Source: Georgenia_B sunbinii (GTDB lineage Bacteria > Actinomycetota > Actinomycetes > Actinomycetales > Actinomycetaceae). From it: a stretch of 64,000 nt of DNA. The DNA is taken from NCBI RefSeq assembly GCF_036421855.1, contig NZ_JAZGOK010000002.1, one strand, 5' to 3'. Position numbers and translations under genes: made by a program. The notes under the pieces were generated by a model. The model did no database searches, was not told the DNA's origin, and saw only the letters and a program-made list of their open reading frames with translations. Below are positions 35,675-43,541 of this stretch, piece after piece. The first letter of the stretch is position 1, and every line of letters starts with the position of its first letter.

Positions 35675-36283
35675 CTACTCCTGGTGGGAGTACCGCTCCT
35701 CACGCCACGCGTCGCCCCGCAGGTGGTAGCCGCGCGACTCCCAGAAGCCACGCTCCGCCTCCGGCTCGGTGACGTAGTTCCAGCCCCGGACCCACTTGGG
35801 TCCCTTCCAGCTGAACAGGTGCGGCAGGATCAGCCGAAGCGGTCCGCCGCGTTCGTCACTCAGCGGCGTGCCGTCGTGATGGGTGGCGAGCACCGCCCGC
35901 GCCGATGCGAGGTCCTCGATCCGGATGTTGGCGCTGTACCCGAACTCGGCGAACACGACGACGTCACCAGCGCCGTCCGCCGGCGGCACCGCCGCGAGGA
36001 CGTCGCGGGCCGCAATGCCCGACCACCGCTCGTCCAATGTGCTCCACCGGGTGGAGCAGTGCAGGTCGGCCACCACGTCGAGCGGCGACAGCGCCAGCAG
36101 CTCCGGCATCGTCAGGGTGTGCTCGACGCCGTCGTGGGTCGCACCACCGATGGTGAAGCGCCACCTCTCCGGCCGTGGTCGCGGCACCGGGCCGTAGTGC
36201 ATGACCGGCGCCTGCGGCAGCAGGTGTTGTCCCGGCGGCAAGCTCCGTTCCGGTGGCAGCTCGATCGCACCGGGACCTGTCAT
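35675..36283 (-). CDS. Molybdopterin-dependent oxidoreductase (sulfite-oxidase/YedY fold)
   Basis: About 202 residues of the oxidoreductase molybdopterin-binding domain. The Mo-ligating Cys is Cys76 in ADLHCSTRWS, preceded by the MPELLALSPLDV segment and followed by VVFAEFGYSANI and the conserved WKGPKWVRG near the end. No TAT signal and no haem domain, so probably a soluble cytosolic enzyme of the small stand-alone type. Starts are GTG 36286 or ATG 36283; both overlap the DAHP synthase stop, and I list the ATG (TGATG). Substrate unknown; coupling to an aromatic-pathway gene is probably only positional. Confidence 0.88.
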   Translation of the reverse strand: MTGPGAIELPPERSLPPGQHLLPQAPVMHYGPVPRPRPERWRFTIGGATHDGVEHTLTMPELLALSPLDVVADLHCSTRWSTLDERWSGIAARDVLAAVPPADGAGDVVVFAEFGYSANIRIEDLASARAVLATHHDGTPLSDERGGPLRLILPHLFSWKGPKWVRGWNYVTEPEAERGFWESRGYHLRGDAWREERYSHQE

Positions 36284-37635
36284 CACGCGCCCCGGAGCAT
36301 CTCCGACACGGCGAAGGCCATCTCCAGCGACTGCTGGTGGTTGAGCCGCGGGTCGACCAGAGTCTCGTACCGCCTGCTCAGCGCGCCCTCGTCGATCTCC
36401 TCGCTACCACCGAGCACCTCGGTCACGTCGTCGCCGGTGAGCTCGACGTGCAGGCCGCCGGGGACCGTCCCGGCCTCGTCGTGGGCCTCGAAGAAGCCCT
36501 TGACCTCGTCGAAGATGGTCGCGAACCTGCGGGTCTTGTACCCGCTGGGTGAGGCGAAGGTGTTGCCGTGCATCGGGTCGCACACCCAGGTGACCGGGCT
36601 GCCCTCCGCGTTGACCTTGGCCAGCAGCGGCGGCAGCTTCTCGCGGATCTTCTCCGCGCCCATCCGGGTGATGAAGGTGAGCCGGCCCGGCTCCCCCTCG
36701 GGGTTGAGCTTCTCCTGCAGCGCCAGCGCGACCTCCGGGGTTGTGGTCGGGCCCAGCTTGACCCCGATCGGGTTGCGCACGCGGGACAGCAGGTCGACGT
36801 GGGCGCCGTCGAGGTCGCGGGTACGCTCGCCGATCCACAGGAAGTGCGCCGAGGTGTTGTACGGCAGCCCGGTGCGCGAGTCGATCCGCGTCATGGCGCG
36901 CTCGTAGTCGAGCAGCAGTGCCTCGTGGCTGGAGTAGAAGTCCACCGTGCGCAGTGCGTCGAAGTCGGCGCCGGCGGCGGCCATGAACCGCACTGCCCGG
37001 TCGATCTCCGCGGCAAGCTGCTCGTAGCGCTTGTAGGCCGGGTTGGACGTGAAGCCGCGGTTCCACTCATGCACCCGGCGCAGGTCGGCGAAGCCGCCGC
37101 CGGAGAACGCCCGGATGAGGTTGAGGGTGGTCGCGGAGCGGTGGTAGGCACCGAGCAGCCGGTTCGGGTCCGGCGTGCGGGACTCCGGGGTGAACGCGTG
37201 GCCGTTGACCGCGTCGCCGCGGTAGGCGGGCAGCTCGACGCCGTCGCGCAGCTCGTTGTCGCTGCTGCGCGGCTTGGCGTACTGCCCGGCCATCCGGCCC
37301 ATCTTGATCACCGGCATGCTCGCGCCGTAGGTCAGCACGATCGCCATCTGCAGGATCGTCTGGATCTTGTTGCGGATGTTGTCGGCTGTGGACTCGGCGA
37401 AGGTCTCGGCGCAGTCACCTCCCTGCAGGAGGAACGCCTCGCCGCGAGAGGCGGCCGCGAGCTCTCCGCGCAGGCTGTCCGCCTCGCCGGCGAACACCAG
37501 CGGCGGAGACGCGGCGAGCTCATCGGTGACGGCGCGCAGCTCCTCGGTGCTGCGCCACGCCGGCTGCTGCTTGGCGTTCAGCTCACGCCAGTGGTCCAAA
37601 CCGCTGAGAACAGCGGGATCTGCTTCTACGCTCAC
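36283..37635 (-). CDS. aroG: 3-deoxy-7-phosphoheptulonate (DAHP) synthase, class II
   Basis: First step of the shikimate pathway: phosphoenolpyruvate plus erythrose 4-phosphate to DAHP. 450 residues, the usual class II length. Marks: HWRELNAKQQPAWRS, LQGGDCAETF, KMGRMAGQYAKPRSSD, ALLLDYERAMTR, and the C-terminal WVCDPMHGNT metal/substrate region. The frame extends 33 codons further upstream, but GTG 37635 begins exactly at the family's conserved N-terminus (VSVEADPAVLSGLDHW) and lies six bases after TATCCT. Orthologous to Rv2178c of M. tuberculosis, where the enzyme partners chorismate mutase. Confidence 0.95.
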   Translation of the reverse strand: MSVEADPAVLSGLDHWRELNAKQQPAWRSTEELRAVTDELAASPPLVFAGEADSLRGELAAASRGEAFLLQGGDCAETFAESTADNIRNKIQTILQMAIVLTYGASMPVIKMGRMAGQYAKPRSSDNELRDGVELPAYRGDAVNGHAFTPESRTPDPNRLLGAYHRSATTLNLIRAFSGGGFADLRRVHEWNRGFTSNPAYKRYEQLAAEIDRAVRFMAAAGADFDALRTVDFYSSHEALLLDYERAMTRIDSRTGLPYNTSAHFLWIGERTRDLDGAHVDLLSRVRNPIGVKLGPTTTPEVALALQEKLNPEGEPGRLTFITRMGAEKIREKLPPLLAKVNAEGSPVTWVCDPMHGNTFASPSGYKTRRFATIFDEVKGFFEAHDEAGTVPGGLHVELTGDDVTEVLGGSEEIDEGALSRRYETLVDPRLNHQQSLEMAFAVSEMLRGA

Positions 37636-37641
37636 GCCGTC

Positions 37642-37647
37642 AGGATA
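37642..37647 (-). promoter_or_regulatory. Leaderless-type -10 hexamer of aroG
   Basis: TATCCT on the minus strand, six bases before GTG 37635; it helps to fix that start. Confidence 0.45.
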
Positions 37648-37694
37648 CGCGAGTCCCGAGACGTGGGACGCCCGCGGTCCGCAGGCTGAGCAGT

Positions 37695-37740
37695 TCGCCC
37701 GTGCCCGGGGTGCCGACGTGGCGTCCCCGGGCATGGGCGA
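37695..37740 (-). terminator. Intrinsic terminator after pfp
   Basis: Arms 37695-37710 and 37725-37740 pair over 16 positions with one G-T wobble; 14-base loop. It begins 6 bases past the pfp stop and separates pfp from aroG. Confidence 0.8.
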
Positions 37741-37746
37741 GGCCGA

Positions 37747-38976
37747 TCAGTGCTCGACCGGAGCGCCCGCAACGACGTCCTGGCCGATGCTCGCCATGAG
37801 CTCGCCGAACCACGGCTGGCTGATGTCGAAGGCCTTGCCACCGGCGATGCGCGGGAAGGCGATCGTCGTCAGCTCATCGTTGTTCTCCTCGTCGTGGCCG
37901 ATGACGCCGGAGACGTCGCCCAGCGCGCTGTCGACGGCGAGGTCGACCATCGAGCGGATGAGCTCGAGGTCCTGCGCGTTGGCCGGCGCCGACCGGGAGA
38001 AGTAGCCCGACTTCTGCACCATGACCTTCTCGGCCCCGATGAGCTCGGCGAACTGCTTGGCGAACCACTGCCCGGGGTTGATGGTGTCGAGCTTGACGTG
38101 GCCGAACGGGTCACGCTGCACCTCTTCGCCCTTGGCCTCGAGCTCGGCGATGATCTCCGGCACGCCGGCGCCCTCGGACAGGAAGATGTTGACGTTGCCG
38201 ATCTCGTCCATCACACCGCGCAGCCGAGCGGCCTCCGCCTCGAGGTCGAGCTTGAGCTCGGGCAGGAACACCGCGTGGACGTCCCAGCGCTGCTTGCTCA
38301 GCCCGGAGCTGGGGTTCCACTGGGGGCGCTGTGCGACCCAGTCGTGGTAGTCCTCGGCGGCCGCGGCGGTGAGCCAGCCGCAGTGGCGGCCCATGACCTC
38401 GTGGACGATGAGCATCCGCGGGTTGGAGCGGTGCTCGCCGATGATGTTCTGCGCGAAGCGGCTCGCCTGCTCGGCGGCGGTGAGCGCGCCGAGCGACTGC
38501 TTGATCGGGACGATGTCGTTGTCGATGGTCTTCGGCAGGCCCACGACCGTCATGTGGTAGCCGTTGTCCTCGAGGTACGCGGCGAGGTCTGCCGCGGTGA
38601 TGTTGGTGTCGTCACCACCGATGGTGTGCAGGACGTCGACGCCGTCGGCGCGGAGCTGCTCGGCCGCCACCTGCAGCGGGTCCTGGCCCTCTTGGACCAG
38701 GCCGCGCTCGACGAGGTTCTTGGCGTTGGTCAGCTTGACCCGGCTGTTGCCGATCGGGCTGCCACCGAAGTCGTGGAGGACGCCGGCGTTGGCCCGGGCC
38801 TCGTCGTCGATGACGATCTTCGTACCCGTGAGCAGGCCGTGGTAGCCGTACTGGTAGGCGATGATCTCCACGTCAGGGGCGACCGCGGTGTAGCGCTCGA
38901 TCAGGCCGCCGACGGCGGAGGACAGACAGGGGGCGAAGCCGCCTGCGGTGAGCAGTGCGACACGACGGACCGACAT
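37747..38976 (-). CDS. pfp: Pyrophosphate-dependent 6-phosphofructokinase
   Basis: Phosphorylates fructose 6-phosphate to the 1,6-bisphosphate, reversibly if pyrophosphate is donor. 409 residues. The donor motif is GGDDTN (120-125): Asp at the second position instead of Gly, and Lys149 in PKTIDND. Both features mark the PPi-dependent group rather than ATP-PFK. Active-site motifs MGRHCGWL and the sugar-phosphate loop are present. ATG 38976 has AAGGGA upstream. Independent promoter and terminator. It would set the glycolysis/gluconeogenesis balance, near glucokinase and the erythrose-4-phosphate-using aroG. Confidence 0.93.
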   Translation of the reverse strand: MSVRRVALLTAGGFAPCLSSAVGGLIERYTAVAPDVEIIAYQYGYHGLLTGTKIVIDDEARANAGVLHDFGGSPIGNSRVKLTNAKNLVERGLVQEGQDPLQVAAEQLRADGVDVLHTIGGDDTNITAADLAAYLEDNGYHMTVVGLPKTIDNDIVPIKQSLGALTAAEQASRFAQNIIGEHRSNPRMLIVHEVMGRHCGWLTAAAAEDYHDWVAQRPQWNPSSGLSKQRWDVHAVFLPELKLDLEAEAARLRGVMDEIGNVNIFLSEGAGVPEIIAELEAKGEEVQRDPFGHVKLDTINPGQWFAKQFAELIGAEKVMVQKSGYFSRSAPANAQDLELIRSMVDLAVDSALGDVSGVIGHDEENNDELTTIAFPRIAGGKAFDISQPWFGELMASIGQDVVAGAPVEH

Positions 38977-39051
38977 CAAGATCCCTTCTTGGTTCGATGG
39001 CCGCCGCTGGGCGGCCCGGCGAACGGGGATCCCGTTCGCGTCCCCGCCATC

Positions 39052-39900
39052 CTAGTTCGCGTCGGAGGGGCGGTCGGGGTCGGAGCCGTCGTCGGCGGCG
39101 TCGAGCAGCTCCTTGCCGCGGGCGATCTCCGCCTCGGTGGGCTCGGGCACCGTGGTGGCCGGCGCAGCACGTCCCCCGGGGGCGACCGGCCGGGGCACGA
39201 CCGGGCGGGTGGCGGCCCGCTCGGCAGCGCCCATCTTCGCCTTGACGGTCGCCGCGTAGCCGTCGACGTACTCCTGGCCGGAGATCCGCATGATCTCGTA
39301 CATGATCTCGTCGGTGACCGAGCGCAGCACGAAGCGGTCGTTGCTGAGCCCCGCGTACCGGCTGAAGTCCAGCGGCTCACCGATGACGATGCCCACCGGC
39401 CGCAGCCGTGGGATGCGGGTGCCGATGGGTTGGGCGATGTTGGTGCCGATCATGGCGACCGGCAGCACCGGTGCCCCGGACTCCAGCGCCAGCCGGGCGA
39501 CGCCGGTCTTTCCCCGGTAGAGCCGGCCGTCGGGGCTGCGGGTCCCCTCGGGGTAGATGCCGAACAGGTCGCCGCGCTGGAGCCGCGCCAGGCCGGTGCG
39601 CAGCGCCGCCTCGCCGGCCTTGCCGCCGCTGCGGTCCACCGGGATGGTGCCCACGCCGCGCATGAACGTCGCGACGGCCTTGCCCTTGACGCCGCGGCCG
39701 GTGAAGTAGTCCTGCTTGCCGAGGAAGACCACCGGCCGGCGCATCATCAACGGCAGGAAGAAGGAGTCGATGACCGCGAGGTGGTTGCTCGCGAGGATCG
39801 CCGCCCCCTGCTCGGGCACGTTCTCCGCACCGCGGATCCACGGCTGGTAGAAGGCACGCAACGCCGTCCCGAGCGTCGCCTTCATCAAGCCGTAGAACAC
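39052..39900 (-). CDS. 1-acyl-sn-glycerol-3-phosphate acyltransferase (PlsC), housekeeping copy
   Basis: Makes phosphatidic acid by acylating lysophosphatidate. About 282 residues. Motifs: NHLAVIDSFF (HX4D), KQDYF, GIYPEGTRSPDG and a PVLPVAMIG segment. The tail after about residue 215 is Ala/Pro-rich and disordered. GTG 39900 is preferred because GGAGG lies eight bases before it; ATG 39885 and GTG 39909 are alternatives. Gene order aroG-pfp-plsC-glucokinase-fadD resembles Rv2178c-Rv2182c-Rv2187 of M. tuberculosis. The opposite-strand gene starts 66 bases away over a palindromic region. Confidence 0.9.
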   Translation of the reverse strand: MFYGLMKATLGTALRAFYQPWIRGAENVPEQGAAILASNHLAVIDSFFLPLMMRRPVVFLGKQDYFTGRGVKGKAVATFMRGVGTIPVDRSGGKAGEAALRTGLARLQRGDLFGIYPEGTRSPDGRLYRGKTGVARLALESGAPVLPVAMIGTNIAQPIGTRIPRLRPVGIVIGEPLDFSRYAGLSNDRFVLRSVTDEIMYEIMRISGQEYVDGYAATVKAKMGAAERAATRPVVPRPVAPGGRAAPATTVPEPTEAEIARGKELLDAADDGSDPDRPSDAN

Positions 39901-39946
39901 CTGCCACACCTCCGGTCGGGCCGCGATGCCCGGTCGGGCCGCTGCG

Positions 39947-39962
39947 AGCACTCTAGAGTGCT
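39947..39962. promoter_or_regulatory. 16-bp palindrome over the divergent plsC/hypothetical promoter
   Basis: AGCACTCTAGAGTGCT, a perfect palindrome that contains the -10-like TAGAGT of the plus-strand gene and, by symmetry, of the minus strand. The half-site resembles half of a CIRCE element, but the spacer is 2 instead of 9 bases. Confidence 0.4.
39954..39959 (+). promoter_or_regulatory. Leaderless-type -10 hexamer of the gene at 39967
   Basis: TAGAGT, seven bases before ATG 39967. Confidence 0.5.
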
Positions 39963-39966
39963 GACC

Positions 39967-40443
39967 ATGGCTGGACCTATCCGCGACTCCGACGGCGACG
40001 AGTCGTCGCACGACGACTTCGAGGCGCGGTGGGCCGAGCTCACCGAACGTCTCGGCGAGCTCCGGCTGCCGCCGGAGGCCGACGTCCCCCCGGGCCCGCC
40101 GCCCGCGGAGCAGGCGCCTCGCGGGCCTGCTCCGGTCGGTCCCCGGGACTTCTCCCCGGCGCCGGAGTCCGAGGACGACGATCCCGACCGCGACGTCGTC
40201 GACGGCTTCGTGGCGCCCGAGCCAGAACCGCTGCGCGACGCCCAGCCGATCGTCGTCGTCGGCTGGCTGGCGGTGCTCGCCGGCCTGGCGGCCATGATGC
40301 TGTGCGTACTGGCGTGGCGCACCGCACCCGGGCTGGTCTGGCTGACCGCCGCCGGCTCGCTCGCCGTCGGGATCGGGATCCTGCTGTGGCGGCTGCCCAG
40401 CCACCGCGAGCCCGACGACTACGACGACGGCGCTGTCGTCTGA
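39967..40443 (+). CDS. Small membrane protein, hypothetical
   Basis: 158 residues. Residues 1-95 are acidic and Pro-rich (PPEADVPPGPPPAEQAP) and probably disordered in the cytosol. Two transmembrane helices follow: about 97-117 (IVVVGWLAVLAGLAAMMLCVL) with the second at about 122-142 (GLVWLTAAGSLAVGIGILLW), and a short acidic tail. The plan (disordered acidic N-terminus plus a helical hairpin) is common in actinobacterial proteins of unknown role beside glucokinase and plsC. I do not recognise a named family. Confidence 0.75.
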   Translation: MAGPIRDSDGDESSHDDFEARWAELTERLGELRLPPEADVPPGPPPAEQAPRGPAPVGPRDFSPAPESEDDDPDRDVVDGFVAPEPEPLRDAQPIVVVGWLAVLAGLAAMMLCVLAWRTAPGLVWLTAAGSLAVGIGILLWRLPSHREPDDYDDGAVV

Positions 40444-40459
40444 GCCGCTCACCTCGCGG

Positions 40460-41395
40460 TCAGTGGTCGACGAGGTCCGCCACGCCGACGATGCCGGCGT
40501 CGTTGCCCAGCTTGGCCAGCTCGATGCGCAGCTCGGGCCGGTAGCCGCGGGCGGACAGCTGCGCCCGGAACTCCGCGCGGGCCGCCTCGAGCACGAGGTC
40601 CCCGGTGTCCGCGACGCCGCCGCCGATGACCACCATCTCGGGGTCCAGCACCGCGGCGAGGTCGGCGATGCCGGCGCCGAGCCAGCGTCCGAGGTCGGCG
40701 ACGAGGTCGCGTGCCAGCGGGTCGCCGTCGGCCGCCGCCGCAGTCACGTGCTGGCCGCGGACCTTCCCACCGTCGGCTGCCGCCCGGGAGCGCAGCTCGT
40801 CCGCCCGGTCCTCGTCGGTGATGAGCGCCTTCCGGGCGGCGCGGGTCAGCGCCCCGCCGGACGCGTACATCTCCCAGCACCCCTCGTGGCCGCAGCCGCA
40901 GTAGTGGCCGTCGGGCACCACCCGCATGTGGCCGAGCTCCGCGGCGGCCCCGAACGACCCGCGCAGGAGGGCGCCGTCGATGACGATCGCACCGCCGAGA
41001 CCGGTGCCGAGGGTGAGGCACACCATCGAGCGGACCTCCCGGGCGGCGCCGAACCGGAACTCCGCCCAGCCGGCCGCGTTGGCGTCGTTCTCGACGACGA
41101 TCGGCAGGTCGATCCCACGGCTCAGCCGCTCCCGCAGCGGGTAGTCCCGCCAGGCGATGTTGGGGGCGAACACCATGCCGTCGCGCTCCGGGCTGACGAA
41201 GCCGGCCGCCGCGACGCCGACGCCGGTGGCGTCGTGCTGCTGCCGGAGCTCGGCCACCGCGTCGATGACTGCGGCCTCGATCGCCTCCGGGTTCTGCGGA
41301 TCGGTGGGTCGTCGGGTCTGTGCCAGCACCCGTCCGTCCTCGACCACCCCGGCGGCGATCTTGGTGCCGCCGATGTCGATGCCGATCGTCGTCAT
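40460..41395 (-). CDS. glk: ROK family glucokinase
   Basis: Phosphorylates glucose at C6; ROK members can also act in carbon-catabolite control. 311 residues. ATP-binding DIGGTK at 7-12, catalytic Asp104 in ENDANAAG, and the ROK zinc motif with His156 and Cys166, Cys168, Cys173 (CGCGHEGCWE). There is no N-terminal helix-turn-helix, so it is an enzyme rather than a repressor. It converges on the small membrane protein gene with 16 bases between, and diverges from fadD. Confidence 0.93.
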   Translation of the reverse strand: MTTIGIDIGGTKIAAGVVEDGRVLAQTRRPTDPQNPEAIEAAVIDAVAELRQQHDATGVGVAAAGFVSPERDGMVFAPNIAWRDYPLRERLSRGIDLPIVVENDANAAGWAEFRFGAAREVRSMVCLTLGTGLGGAIVIDGALLRGSFGAAAELGHMRVVPDGHYCGCGHEGCWEMYASGGALTRAARKALITDEDRADELRSRAAADGGKVRGQHVTAAAADGDPLARDLVADLGRWLGAGIADLAAVLDPEMVVIGGGVADTGDLVLEAARAEFRAQLSARGYRPELRIELAKLGNDAGIVGVADLVDH

Positions 41396-41473
41396 GCTCG
41401 GTTCCGCCTATTCGCTGAGTTCTGTCCGAAAAGCCTCCCGCCCGGCCTCATGATTCCCCGGGCGGGTGTGCCG

Positions 41474-41479
41474 TAGTGT
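41474..41479 (+). promoter_or_regulatory. Candidate -10 of fadD
   Basis: TAGTGT, 38 bases before the fadD ATG. Unlike the leaderless genes, this one has a leader and a GGAG five bases before the start. Confidence 0.35.
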
Positions 41480-41517
41480 GAGGGAGCAGCCCCCCGATCA
41501 CTGCCACTGGAGTCAGT

Positions 41518-43356
41518 ATGGACGAGTTCCGTGTCCCCCTCGCCGTCACCAGCGACGCCACGATGAGCATCAGCGACCTCCTCCTCGCCCAAGCCACCGA
41601 GGCTCCGAACCGGATCCTGCTCGAGAAGCAGGAGGACGGCGTGTGGCACCAGCACACCGCCGCGCAGGTGCTCGCCCTCGTCGAGGCCACCGCGAAGGGG
41701 CTGATGGCCTCCGGCGTCAAGGCCGGTGACCACGTCGGCATCATGTCGCGCACCCGCTTCGAGTGGACCATTCTCGACTTCGCGCTCTGGCACGCCGGCG
41801 CCGTCCCGGTCCCGGTGTACGAGACGTCGTCGCCCGACCAGACGCAGTGGATCCTCTCCGACTCCGGCTGCGTCGCCGTGGCGGTGGAGACCGTTGAGCA
41901 CGAGAAGGTCGTGGCGCAGGCGCGCACCGAGGGTGAAGGCCTCCCCCACCTGGGCGACGTCTTCGTCATCGACTCCGGGCTGCTCGACGAGCTCGCCGCC
42001 CGTGGCAAGGACGTCTCCGACGACGAGCTCAAGGCGCGCCATGACGGCGTCGGGCTCACCGACACCGCCACGGTCATCTACACCTCCGGGACCACCGGCA
42101 GGCCGAAGGGCGCCGAGCTCACCCACGGCAATTTCGTCGAGCTGTGCCGCAACGCGGTCGCCGACCTCTCCGAGGTGCTCGACTACCCCGGCGCCCGCAC
42201 CCTGCTGTTCATGCCGCTGGCGCACATCTTCGCCCGCTTCATCGAGGTGCTCGTCATCACCGCCGGGGTGAGCCTGGGGCACACGCCGGACACCAAGGAC
42301 CTCGTGGCCGACATGGGGACCTTCCAGCCGACCTTCATCCTCTCGGTCCCGCGGGTCTTCGAGAAGGTGTACAACGCCGCGGAGCAGAAGGCGGCCGCCG
42401 GCGGGAAGGTGAAGATCTTCCGCTGGGCGGCGAAGGTCAACATCGCCTACTCCCGGGCGCTGGACGAGCCGGGCGGCCCGGGACTGCGGCTCAAGACCTT
42501 CCACAAGGTCGCCGACGCTCTCGTGCTCAAGAAGATCCGCGCCGTGCTCGGCGGCCGTGCCGTCTACGCCATCTCCGGCGGCGCCCCGCTGGGCGAGCGG
42601 CTGGGGCACTTCTTCCGCGGTCTGGGGCTCGTCGTGCTCGAGGGCTACGGGCTGACCGAGACGACCGCGCCGGTCACCGTCAGCCGCCCCGCCAACGCCA
42701 AGATCGGTACCGTCGGGACGCCAATGCCCGGCACTGCGATCAAGATCGCCGACGACGGCGAGATCCTCACCGCCGGCATCCCGGTGTTCCGTGGCTACCA
42801 CAACAATCCCGAGGCCACTGCCGAGGCGTTCAGCGGTGAGTGGTTCCACACCGGGGACCTCGGCTCGCTCGACGACGAGGGCTTCTTGTCGATCACCGGC
42901 CGCAAGAAGGAGATCCTCGTGACGGCGGCAGGCAAGAACGTCGCCCCCAGCCAGCTCGAGGACCCGACCCGGGCCCACGCACTCATCTCGCAGTGCCTGG
43001 CGCTCGGCGACCGCCGCCACTTCATCGCGATGCTCATCACGCTCGACGAGGAGATGCTGCCGAGCTGGCTGAAGAACCACGAGCTGCCGCCGATGACCGT
43101 GGCCGAGGCACGCGAGAACGAGGTCGTGCGCAAGCACATCCAGATGGCGATCGACCGGACGAACCAGAAGGTCTCGCGCGCGGAGTCGATCCGCAAGTTC
43201 CACATCCTCGATACCGACTTCACCGTCGACAACGGCTACCTCACGCCGTCGATGAAGGTCCGGCGCAACGCCGTGCAGCACGACTTCGCCGACGCCATCG
43301 AGCAGCTCTACGCCGACTCCGCCCCCCGCCCCGCCGACACCTCCCCCTCCCACTAG
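41518..43356 (+). CDS. fadD: Long-chain fatty-acid--CoA ligase (FadD15-like)
   Basis: AMP-forming synthetase that activates fatty acids to acyl-CoA at the membrane surface. 612 residues. Motifs: P-loop YTSGTTGRPKG, LEGYGLTETTAP, the hinge region WFHTGDLGSLDDEGF with GRKKEILVT, and the C-terminal domain that carries the final Lys. Length is that of FadD15-type enzymes. It could feed acyl-CoA to the acyl-CoA reductase and acyltransferases also encoded here. It is followed by an 18-bp repeat array. Confidence 0.94.
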   Translation: MDEFRVPLAVTSDATMSISDLLLAQATEAPNRILLEKQEDGVWHQHTAAQVLALVEATAKGLMASGVKAGDHVGIMSRTRFEWTILDFALWHAGAVPVPVYETSSPDQTQWILSDSGCVAVAVETVEHEKVVAQARTEGEGLPHLGDVFVIDSGLLDELAARGKDVSDDELKARHDGVGLTDTATVIYTSGTTGRPKGAELTHGNFVELCRNAVADLSEVLDYPGARTLLFMPLAHIFARFIEVLVITAGVSLGHTPDTKDLVADMGTFQPTFILSVPRVFEKVYNAAEQKAAAGGKVKIFRWAAKVNIAYSRALDEPGGPGLRLKTFHKVADALVLKKIRAVLGGRAVYAISGGAPLGERLGHFFRGLGLVVLEGYGLTETTAPVTVSRPANAKIGTVGTPMPGTAIKIADDGEILTAGIPVFRGYHNNPEATAEAFSGEWFHTGDLGSLDDEGFLSITGRKKEILVTAAGKNVAPSQLEDPTRAHALISQCLALGDRRHFIAMLITLDEEMLPSWLKNHELPPMTVAEARENEVVRKHIQMAIDRTNQKVSRAESIRKFHILDTDFTVDNGYLTPSMKVRRNAVQHDFADAIEQLYADSAPRPADTSPSH

Positions 43357-43368
43357 CCCTCTCCCCCG

Positions 43369-43476
43369 CGCGACAGCAGACTTGTCACCGACAGCAGGAT
43401 TGTCACCGACAGCGGACTTGTCACCGACAGCAGGATTGTCACCGACAGCAGACTTGTTACCGACAGCAGGATTGTC
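43369..43476 (+). repeat. 18-bp tandem array B (6 units)
   Basis: Six units without gaps in the same orientation as array A. Variable four bases alternate strictly between the two classes: AGAC, AGGA, GGAC, AGGA, AGAC, AGGA. The fifth unit ends TTGTT. The array starts 13 bases after the fadD stop and ends 65 bases before the exonuclease gene. Confidence 0.95.
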
Positions 43477-43528
43477 CACAGAGGCGGGAGGGGACGGCGC
43501 GGCGCGACTGGATGTCAGTACCTCGACG

Positions 43529-43534
43529 TACCGT
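43529..43534 (+). promoter_or_regulatory. Leaderless-type -10 hexamer of the exonuclease/GIY-YIG gene
   Basis: TACCGT, seven bases before ATG 43542. Confidence 0.4.
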
Positions 43535-43541
43535 CGGAGCG

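Noticed and set aside
39947..39962. The palindrome as a CIRCE element for HrcA.
   Set aside because: The half-site is CIRCE-like, but the spacer is 2 bases instead of 9 and no chaperone gene is near.
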